From Welwitschia mirabilis (taxonomy: Eukaryota; Gnetophyta; Gnetopsida; Welwitschiales): a DNA stretch of 27,894 nucleotides. The stretch lies in the NCBI GenBank assembly GCA_051453625.1, contig JBOZIK010000001.1, positions 6,222,642-6,250,535 on the forward strand. The letters run 5' to 3'. The notes below the pieces were generated by a model. It made no database searches and had not been told where the DNA came from. It saw only the letters and a program-made list of their open reading frames with translations. Position numbers and translations under genes: made by a program. Shown in pieces: positions 20,282 to 27,894 of this stretch. The stretch's first letter is position 1; every line of letters starts with the position of its first letter.

Positions 20282-22050
20282 ATGTGATAAGCATGCTTCT
20301 TCTCTATTCTGAGATCTAATTTAGCTTTAGATACCCAAACTTTCCTTGGTCTATTCTGCACAAAATGATGTACCAATATACTATGCCTCTTGGCATTGTT
20401 AGTATAGTACTATGTTTGAATTTTATTAGACATCTATATTGATAATGACTTTTACAATTATAATATTATTAAATGATGTTATTTGTATATGATAAGTGCT
20501 CATACATTGACTTACAATTCCACCCTTCAAATAAAGGAGTTGAAGTGGTATTTTTTACCTCATTATATCCTAATCCTCTTCTGTCTTTTGGACTCTTGCT
20601 TTGTTCAAGCATGATATTCAAAGTTTCTTTGCCTTGAGTAAATTTTTCAATAATTTTCTTTGAATCCAAAAGTTTCTATCATACATTCTTTAAAACACAT
20701 GTTAGTTTATGAATCTTATCTTTAAGGGCTAAGTTTTTAGAGGATAATTTACTTCAAGTATTCTTTTCTTATTTATATGCCTTTTCATGATTATTAAGCA
20801 ATCTTTTTGTCTTTTCACCTAAATTTAACAAATTAATAAACACTTGATAAACTAAGTCATATTTTTGAATAGTCATATCTATGTCATCCTTGGTATCTGA
20901 ATCATACTCATCTTCTAAATCATTGTTTTCATCTTTAGTGTGAGTTATAGTCATGTAGGAAGGATGTGTTTTCTTATTATCTGATGCTTCTTTTTCTGAA
21001 GTCTCATCATCTTCATCCCGTCCATAAAGAATGATTTCTTCTCTTTGGGCTACTCCTTTTGTTCATCTTCCTATAATTTATTAGTACTAGGGCATTCTGA
21101 GGTAATATGTCCTCTACCTACACATACCCAACATTCTATTTTGAAAGCATTTGACAAAAAGAAATTATTAGATGTTTGCCTTTACTCTTACCTTTTTCTT
21201 GAAATCTGAATGATCTTTTAAGCTCATCTCTTCTGTTGTACTTGTGTAAGCATAGTCTTTTTACTCTTTGCACGATGAAGACTAGTTTCTCATCTTCATC
21301 ATCAAAATCAACTTCTTCATGTTCTTCTTTTTCCTTTTCTTTTGATTTCCTATTTATGCTTTGGCTTTCCTTAAGTGAAATGGATTTCTTCATTAAGATT
21401 CCATCTTGTATCAGGTTTATTTCATATGCTGTAAGTATGCTTTATAGTCCTTTTATCTTCATGATGTTGAAATCTCTAAATTCTTCCATGGTTATGGTCT
21501 TACATCTATAATAAGGGGTTAGTGATCTAAAAACCTTTTATATTACCTTTTCTTCTAGAAGATATTTCATAAATGCCACGTATTACACTCACAATGTTTG
21601 CAACTCTATTAAAGTACTTGTAAACGCTCTCTACTTGTTTTATTTTCACATTTTTAAATTGGTTTATCCAAACCAGAAGCTTAGATTATTTCATAATGGA
21701 ACTACCTTCATATATTCTAGTTAGAATATTCCAAATTTCTTGTGTCGTTTTCAAACATGCTATTATATTAAACTCTTCTATAGATAAAGTAGAATAAAGA
21801 GCATTTTTAGCTTTAGAGTCATATGTGAATGCGCCTTTTTCTTCATCTGTCTAGTCTTTCCTTTTTTTAATTTGAGTATGGTATTACTTGCAGCATTTGT
21901 AATGATCTCTGTAGGGTTTGTGTAATCTTCTTCTATGCTCTATCATATTTGAAACTTAAAAGACTGTAAGTACACTCACATCCTCATCTTCTAATAGGTA
22001 TAGTTTGTCCCATCAAAGAGTAGAGGTCTAATGGATGGAACCCCTTCCAT
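20272..22050 (-). pseudogene. Copia (Sirevirus-type) gag, full length but degenerate
   Basis: The start at 22050 gives MEGVPSIRPLLFDGTNYTY, the hallmark N-terminus of plant copia gag, 39 bases after the primer binding site. A UBN2-type capsid region follows (SKLLVWINQFKNVKIKQVES near 21640; TMEEFRDFNIMKIKGL near 21480). Next come an acidic/basic linker (EEVDFDDEDEKLVF, RFQEKGKSKGK) and an intact CCHC zinc knuckle, CWVCVGRGHITSEC, at 21092-21133. A coiled-coil tail follows (KDKIHKLTCVLKN; KKIIEKFTQGKETLNIMLEQ; RRGLGY) near 20480-20730. A decayed second knuckle (YNCKSHYQYRC) lies near 20430-20460. The end, PRKVWVSKAKLDL, stops at 20272. About 590 codons suits Sirevirus gag. At least one frameshift near the knuckle and several stops break it. 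Gag would assemble the virus-like particle. Confidence 0.9.
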
Positions 22051-22088
22051 GTTCACTCAAGAAAGTTACTCTTTTTTATGAGTACCCA

Positions 22089-22099
22089 CTCTAATACCA
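22089..22099 (-). promoter_or_regulatory. Primer binding site (initiator tRNA-Met)
   Basis: The minus strand reads TGGTATTAGAG, one mismatch from TGGTATCAGAG, the complement of the plant initiator tRNA-Met 3' end. It lies two bases from the LTR border at 22102 and 39 bases before the gag ATG. Confidence 0.9.
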
Positions 22100-22101
22100 C
22101 T

Positions 22102-22758
22102 TGAGAATTAATTTGAACTTAGAAGGGAGGGGTGAATTAGTTCCAACATCTAAAAAAATTAAACTTAATAAGAATAAAAATCACAATGAAAAGCCTCACC
22201 AAATAATGTGGTTTCCTAACCTAGGTATGTCCACACACAAAGGATAACATTTGCTCACACCTCTAAATATTCTTAAATTACAAGAAATAGTGATTTTCTG
22301 ATGCACCACCAACCTTACAAAAATAAGACTCTCTTAATAAGGCAACACTCTCTTTCCCTCAAAGGAATAGTGATTTCCATAGGTACGCCATAAATATTTA
22401 CAATAATGCGAGTCTCCTTGTAATCTTTCCCACAAAAGAATAATGGTTTTATGGCTAACCAATAACCTTACATTCAATAAGTGCCTAAAAACATATTAAC
22501 CAATGCATATCCCTATAAGGATGACCTCACAAAGTATTTGATATTATAATAATAAACTCTACAATAATATTTAACAATAAGATAGTTTAAAATATAAACC
22601 AAAGAATACAATGCACAACAAGCCTAGAGATTTTATTTGATGAAGACGTAAGCTCTTAGAAGTTGTTATTGTTATCATAAGTATGAATGGGGAATGAAGC
22701 AATGAAGATTGAAATCTAAGAGATGAAAATAATGCTAGCTCCTTGCTAATGAATATTT
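22102..22758 (-). repeat. 5' (right) LTR, segment A, partial and diverged
   Basis: This starts TGAGAATTAATTTGAAC next to the primer binding site and follows the left LTR for about 650 bp, then stops at an N gap. At several places (for example gatgacctca versus gattgcctta) it differs from both other LTR segments, which agree with each other. It therefore looks like another subfamily or an older copy. Confidence 0.88.
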
Positions 22759-22858
22759 NNNNNNNNNNNNNNNNNNNNNNNNNNNNNNNNNNNNNNNNNN
22801 NNNNNNNNNNNNNNNNNNNNNNNNNNNNNNNNNNNNNNNNNNNNNNNNNNNNNNNNNN
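22759..22858. other. Assembly gap (100 N) inside the right LTR
   Basis: Standard 100-N gap. Left of it the LTR has progressed about 650 bp. Right of it the LTR begins again near its position 40. The join is therefore not simply missing sequence. Confidence 0.99.
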
Positions 22859-24156
22859 ATCAAATAAAATTTAAACCAAACAATAAAATAAAAATGCACA
22901 ATGGAAGATCTTACCAAATAACGTGGTTTCCCAACCTGGGTATATTCATACATATAGGATAGCTTCTACTTACATCTCTAGATATTTTTGACCTGTAAGA
23001 GACAGTGATTTTTTGGTGCATCACCAACCTTATGAAAAGTGAGAGACTCCTTGCAATGTAGCACTCTTACCCCCTCAAGAGAATAGTGGTTTTTGCAAGT
23101 GCACCATGAACCTTTATAATAATAAGAGTCTCCACGTAAGGAAGCACTTTCTTCTCCATAAGAAAATAATGGTTTTTTTGCAAACCAATAGCCTTACATT
23201 CAACAAGTACCTAAAAGTACAATAACCAATGCATACCCCTACAAGGATTGCCTTATAATGTATTTGATATTTTAAAAAATGAACTCTATAATAATATTCA
23301 ACAATAAGATAGTCTATAATGGAATAACCAAAATGCAATATAACAATAAGCCCGAATATGCTTTGATGAAGACTTTAAGATCCTTGAAGTTGTTGTTGCT
23401 ATCACGAGTATGAATGAAGAAGATGATTGTAATGAAGATCCAAACTTAAGAGACGAAACAATACTAGCTCCTTACTATTGAAACTTTTGATTTCTTCATT
23501 AGAGGCTCCCTTTACTCATTCTTTTCAGATCTATATGTTTGATTAATTTAATGAAGTTCCAAAAGTTCATATGTAATTTTTGACATTGATGCTTTATAAT
23601 GATGAGAAAGATATAGTTGTTTGAGCTTGGAAGGTAGGTATTTAAATATATTGCTATTGTGCAATGGATAGCTAATGTCTATGATTTGGACATGTAACTT
23701 TAATTTTAATCAACATGAACTTTGGTCCAAGACATCTTGATTTTTTTAGATGTCTTATTTCAAGATGTCTTCACATTTATAGATGTCTTGAGTCAACTTG
23801 CCTAAATTCTAATGCATTTTACATTATAATATTCTTGGACATTTGTAATTATAAATCCATGATGTACAAGTTCATTACGTACCTAAAACATAAGATATTA
23901 GTCAAAAATAAATTAGCTCTGCTACCTGTTCTAACTCAGTACATTCTAGACATCTTCATTTAATATGTCTTCAATTTCTTAGATGTCTTCAAACGCATGC
24001 TTTTGTAGTTTACTATCAGATTCTTTTCATGAGATGTTGCTTTGAATATCCATCATGCTCTAGTACCTTTTAAGGTTTGATGTTCCTATAAAACATGTCT
24101 ACACCAACACATAAAATGTTTGACAAGTGGAATCATCAAAACTAGATTTTCCAACA
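22859..24156 (-). repeat. 5' (right) LTR, segment B, nearly complete
   Basis: This begins 'atcaaataaaatttaaac', matching the left LTR about 40 bp in, and follows it to the common end GATTTTCCAACA at 24156. It is clearly closer to the left LTR than segment A is. Six exact AGACATCT/AGATGTCT motifs occur at 23730, 23748, 23763, 23781, 23948 and 23981. Confidence 0.92.
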
Positions 24157-24255
24157 CAAGCAAAAGTTGGAGATTGCTACTTGTGCAAGACATACTCATT
24201 AAAATAACTTCCAATCTTTCTTCTTATACATTATTTAACCTCACACACAAGACTT
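24157..24255. repeat. Approximately 91-bp unit abutting the right LTR, repeat of 15459-15561
   Basis: This starts CAAGC immediately after the LTR and contains 'acttgtgcaaga' and 'tctttcttctta', in the same order as the left-flank unit. It ends at another CAAG at 24248. Identity is about 70% by eye. Confidence 0.72.
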
Positions 24256-24849
24256 ATTAATTAGGTTTTCATGATGTGTGTTATGAGGTTGTTTTTAAAT
24301 AGCTTAAAACTTTAGCTATTATCTCCTTTTTCAAAATCTCACCAATAATCATAGAATTTCAAGTTTGATTTGTGTTCATCCCAATGCTAGACATGATCGT
24401 TTTATGGCATAGAAGAGGTTGTTAAAATCTTTAAACCTTGCAATTTTCATCATTGTTATAAAACTAGAGGTTCAAGTAAATGCCTTTTTTCTTGCACCAG
24501 AAATAGATGCTTCCTTCCAATGGGCTCAGAATTTTGAATCACCCAAGGACTTTGCCCAGTTGAATTGTTATCTAATAATTGAATAGTTGATGAAACATTG
24601 GAAATAATATTAGATCTTCTTAGAATGCTAAGAAGAAATATTTTGGGACAAGTTTTAACTTAAGCTTATTTCTTTTTACTTGATGAGAATGTAATTGTCA
24701 TGTCACCAAACATGTAATATCCCATCTTCATGTTCTTGTGAGGTTTTATCTCGTGTATAGTACATTGGTTAAGTATGAGTTATGAAAGTAAACTGTAGAA
24801 AGATATCTCTATAAATTAGGCACTTTTAAAAATTAGGTTTGAAAGCATA
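24256..24849. other. Host sequence with one short unassigned open stretch
   Basis: Mostly featureless. At about 24489-24590, plus strand, a 34-codon open stretch reads AFFLAPEIDASFQWAQNFES and then PKDFAQLNCYLIIE before a stop. Its balanced composition is unlike the surroundings, but the complementary strand is also open there and I recognise neither. Confidence 0.35.
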
Positions 24850-24977
24850 GATCCCTAATTAAAACAATTTTGTTACAACCTTTGTAGATTTCCCTAAGCA
24901 TAATAAGCTCTTATGTCATTTTCATATGTTTAAGGGAAATGTCCTCATTTGGCCCATTTCTTGATATTCCACTAATG
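24850..24977. repeat. Diverged copy of block 15055-15185
   Basis: This contains 'ttgttacaa', 'aagggaaatgtcct', 'ttggccca' and 'tttcttgatat' in the same order as the left-flank block. Confidence 0.45.
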
Positions 24978-25680
24978 GGTTAATATGTTTTCCTATCATC
25001 ATTGTCTAACCTATCATCATCTATTAGTTGTTTGGTAACTCTTGGAAATTGGTAAAATCTTGAATGATAAAGAAATAAAGATGAAAACAATTAGATATTT
25101 TGGAATTTCTGTAGAAAAACTAAAAGAATAGAACAAAAAATAAAACAACAGAGAAAACACCCACAAATTTAAATGTTAAAGAAATCTAATAGAGAGGGAA
25201 AGATTTGTAGGAAGCAAGTACAAAGCCTAGATTAGGATCTAAAACATGTAGTATAAGGCACTACAAACATGCATAGAGCACTTTCAAATGGGTATACCTC
25301 ATATTTGAACCCTAAAAAAAGGTTTTATTATTGTCCAAAAGCCCACAACTCTAAATACACAACTCCTTAAGGTGTTTCTAGCTTCTATAACCTAACCACT
25401 TATAACATGGGCACAACAAGAAGGTATAAACAAAGATATGAGTGCAATTTCTTCAGCAAGCTTGTCCATCACTTGTATTCTCTTCATTTTGGCATATTTG
25501 GTTGTTAATAAAGTATCAACACAATCTTTTTACTTTAAAATATCCTTGATCATGATGCATTAGATATTATATTCTTATTTGAAAGGCGTGTTTGTTGTAG
25601 GCTTTGCGTGTAGTCTCTAGTATATATGACAAATTTCCTAAAAGTTAGATAAATATTCTGCATGAAGGTTGTATTGACTC
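24978..25680. other. AT-rich sequence, possible decayed copia LTR material
   Basis: No gene seen. The stretch near 25120-25160 ('aacagagaaaacacccacaa') resembles the A-rich LTR ends at 25800-25870 and 26080-26130, but too weakly to define an element. Confidence 0.35.
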
Positions 25681-26215
25681 GTTGCCTTCACCTTGCTTCT
25701 TTCATTCTTCAAGCTTGGTACCCTTTGCTACACTATGCTTTGCTTTGCACTAATAAACCCTAGACCCCATGCTTTGACACTATTTATTCTAAAAACATGG
25801 AAACAAAAACAATAAAATAAAAGAGAACAAAACAAGCAAGCAAGAAGTAAATACTAATAATACAAGATTTATGTGGTTTGGGATATTTATACCCCATCTT
25901 AATGGAATCCAAAGATCTTATATTATAAAAGAAAACAAAGACACAGGTTGTCCTTGATAGCTTACTTTTTTCAGTCTTTGAGCTTGGTATGCTGCTACAC
26001 TATGCTTTTCTTTGCACTAATAAACCCTACACCTCATGATGTGATATCATTTGTTGTAAAAACATAGCACCAATAAAAATAAAAGAGCAGAGACCAAAAC
26101 AAATTAGCAAATGGTAAAAACACCGGTTCCAATGGTTTGTGATCTTTTACTCTATGTCAATGGAACAATGCAAAGCTCTTATTTTATTCGAGAAAAGAAA
26201 GATACAAGTCACCTT
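25681..26215. repeat. Tandem duplication, period about 268 bp, resembling the end of a copia LTR
   Basis: 25681-25947 and 25948-26215 align along their length. Shared blocks are 'agcttggta', 'gctacactatgctttKctt' (followed by 'tgcactaataaaccctaSac'), 'ttctaaaaacatg' versus 'ttgtaaaaacatag', and 'tcttattttat'-like ends. In copy 2, 'gatgtgatatcatttgttgtaaaaaca' (26039-26065) resembles the CTCTGATACCACTTGTTG junction of a primer binding site and LTR in minus orientation. This suggests two decayed copia LTR ends in tandem; the family is not assigned. Confidence 0.7.
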
Positions 26216-26842
26216 TAATTGCTGTATCAGTTATACAATTACTCAGGTGGTGAATCTCATCTTTCTTTAAACATAAACATCCCATTTATGGGCTCACATT
26301 AGGGTTAAAATCAATGCTAGGTTTAAGACCCTAAAACGATATTGACATCTTATATTGAATAACCCCATCAAGTAACTTAACAACATATAGGATAGCTTAC
26401 AGTCCACTTTCAAATATAAAAGTGAATAGAGGAATAAAATAAAGAAGGAAGATTTTAAAAGATGATTACGTATTATTATTTATGCTTTTTGTTCATATAT
26501 ATGGAATCAAACCTTGAAAATCTAGACTAGATACTCTGCACATGGCATTTCATTTGATAGATGCCATACTATGAGATGCCTATTACTCAATTGTTTATAG
26601 CATTTCCTTACTACATACTTCCATATGCCAACTCATACTATCATTTCACACACTTGTGACATAATAATACGTAAGCAAACAATACCATCCATTGCTTGTA
26701 AGTTGTACCAAGGTTAATTTCATGAGTAATATTTTGATCGTTGCCTTTGGTAAATCTGTTAATGGTCTGTAATCATTCCATGCTTTGGAAGGGTAGCAAG
26801 ATAAAAACATTAATCAAAACAAAAAACGTGATTTGGCATTTT
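26216..26842. other. No gene seen
   Basis: AT-rich sequence with short open frames only. No domain or repeat was recognised. Confidence 0.5.
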
Positions 26843-27228
26843 CATGCATACTTTCATGAGAAAATAGAGGCATTCATTCTTTCTTTAAGAGTAGAATATC
26901 AATCATAGGACTCGAATGTCCTCAGGCAAGCACAAGATGTTCTACTAAATAATGAGTCTTTCATGCAAGAAAATGATTTAAAGATGCAAAATGTAAACAC
27001 TAGTTGCATGCATCACTTTTGAGTAGAAACATATCCTTAAGGGTTGGATGCAACTTGAACTAAGAGAAATAGACACTAGCACCTGAAATATCTGACCTCT
27101 AAGCAGAATGCTACATAACCACTTTTTTCCTTAACATATTCATCATGCATCCAATCCAATTGTCTATTCATGCCAAGATGCATCTTATGATTGATTCATG
27201 CATGCACTGACAGCTTGTCACATGCATG
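26843..27228. promoter_or_regulatory. Cluster of RY-type CATGCA motifs
   Basis: CATGCA occurs at 26843, 26962, 27007, 27144, 27197 and 27201, and CATGCATG at 27221-27228. RY motifs are bound by B3 (ABI3/FUS3-type) factors in plant seed promoters. A CACATGTG E-box lies at 27305-27312. Without a gene downstream in the window this is only suggestive. Confidence 0.35.
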
Positions 27229-27440
27229 TTAATACTCATCCTTCAGAAGAGAGACCAAAATGTGTGAGTTTTGTTCTAATTCTTGAATGGCAACTTCACC
27301 TCTCCACATGTGATGTCAAAGTGTTACGTTACAAAATATCACATGGAAAGGATAAAAGAAGAAAAGAGGATTTGGCTTCACACTTCAACGGTAGGATTTA
27401 CGTTGTGCACTAATTGGTTTTAAAACTATTACATCAACTA

Positions 27441-27539
27441 CTATTTAAGAGGCTTGTAATTTATAATTTGTAAAGCCTCTACTTTTTTCTTTTCTCTCTC
27501 TCTCTCTCTCTCCCATTTTTTCCCTTTTTTTTTTTTTTT
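27441..27539 (+). promoter_or_regulatory. TATA-like box followed by CT microsatellite and poly-T tract
   Basis: CTATTTAAG at 27441-27449 could be a TATA element. A pure TC run lies at 27493-27512 and a T15 run at 27525-27539, typical of plant 5' leaders. An inverted repeat, AGAGGCTT (27448-27455) and AAGCCTCT (27473-27480), lies between. No convincing start codon with a long frame follows before 27894, so any gene would need a leader intron or begin beyond the edge. Confidence 0.35.
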
Positions 27540-27894
27540 GGCCAGAATTTGTCTTTTGCAACCATTATACTACCTTTCTGAAAATGTTAAAATACACATA
27601 TTGACTTAAATTAATAGAGATTTATTGCCATAATAATTCTGCCTTATTTCAAACATAATTTGATTTGACAGTATAACTTACAGTATGTTTGTTTTATGTA
27701 AGTGGCTTTCAAAACAACTATTTTTCATAGACATCTCATCCATTTTTATTGACATTATATCTGATGTTGTATTTTCTTTTCTTTGCTCCGCTATTTTATG
27801 AAACTTCTTGATGCAGTAGTACCCTAACCAACCCAAAATGCCAAGGCACTTTAGTGGTAAGGCACTCCTGCTTTTATTTAACACTTGCTTTCTT
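27540..27894. other. No gene seen; weak tRNA A-box-like sequence near the edge
   Basis: The 68-codon minus frame at 27678-27884 has no motif. 'tttagtggtaaggcactcct' at 27850-27869 resembles a tRNA-type A box, as found at SINE starts. The window ends before a B box could be seen. Confidence 0.3.

Larger units (their letters stand above)
15562..24156 (-). mobile_element. Ty1/copia Sirevirus-like element with gag and env-like ORF but no pol
   Basis: Outer LTR ends are 15562 (TGAGG...) and 24156 (...CCAACA), giving TGTTGG...CCTCA on the element strand. The bases outside are CAAGA and CAAGC, a near-perfect 5-bp target duplication. Reading the minus strand: right LTR, tRNA-Met primer binding site (22089-22099), gag (22050-20272), a short non-coding stretch, an envelope-like ORF remnant (about 19400-17650), polypurine tracts (17646-17634 and 16934-16921), and the left LTR. 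Gag beginning MEGVPSIRPLLFDGTNY, the env-like ORF and duplicate polypurine tracts are Sirevirus (SIRE/Maximus) traits. The roughly 3.5-4 kb pol is missing. All ORFs are broken. Confidence 0.88.

Noticed and set aside
21236-21511. 91-codon plus-strand open frame with a Ser/Phe-rich run
   Set aside because: Antisense shadow of the copia gag acidic linker (EEVDFDDEDEK) on the minus strand.
27198-27413. 71-codon plus frame
   Set aside because: No domain recognised. It lies upstream of the TATA-like and CT-rich elements and overlaps the RY motif cluster; unsupported as a gene.

Overview
This is repeat-dominated, strongly AT-rich nuclear DNA from an angiosperm, probably a dicot. The evidence is two plant-type LTR retrotransposons with long LTRs, spliceosomal introns in a decayed host gene, and the absence of any intact long ORF. 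The species cannot be named from the sequence. No intact protein-coding gene is visible; almost everything is a fossil. Five domains of one retroelement, two of another and one host gene are recognisable by protein motifs interrupted by stops and frameshifts.

Layout: (1) 1-8479, minus strand: an old Ty3/gypsy chromovirus-like element. Its 3' LTR runs off the left edge (1-142). Internally it has a polypurine tract, chromodomain, integrase, RNase H, RT, protease and gag remnants, then a non-coding leader and a primer-binding-site remnant. A long 5' LTR (6061-8479) carries a TATA box and two tandem arrays. (2) 8480-15561, plus-strand host DNA: an unassigned two-exon-like remnant (9083-9366) and a bystin/ENP1 (40S ribosome biogenesis factor) pseudogene that keeps intron positions (12993-13788). 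The rest is featureless AT-rich sequence. (3) 15562-24156, minus strand: a Ty1/copia element of the Sirevirus (SIRE/Maximus) type. It has a left LTR, two polypurine tracts, an envelope-like/'plant transposon protein' ORF remnant, a full-length but decayed gag, a tRNA-Met-type primer binding site, and a composite right LTR. The pol region (protease-integrase-RT-RNase H) is missing between gag and the env-like ORF. (4) 24157-27894: host or unassigned sequence with a repeat of the left flank, a 268-bp tandem duplication resembling a copia LTR end, and a promoter-like stretch with RY (CATGCA) motifs, a TATA-like box and a CT/T-rich tract near the right edge.

The most notable points are the pol-less gag+env-like Sirevirus derivative and its clusters of AGACATCT/AGATGTCT motifs in both LTRs and at the place where pol should be. 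Its right LTR is a mosaic, in which the half next to gag is a more diverged subfamily than the two outer LTR segments. All four N gaps sit between duplicated flanks, which suggests assembly joins rather than simple missing sequence.
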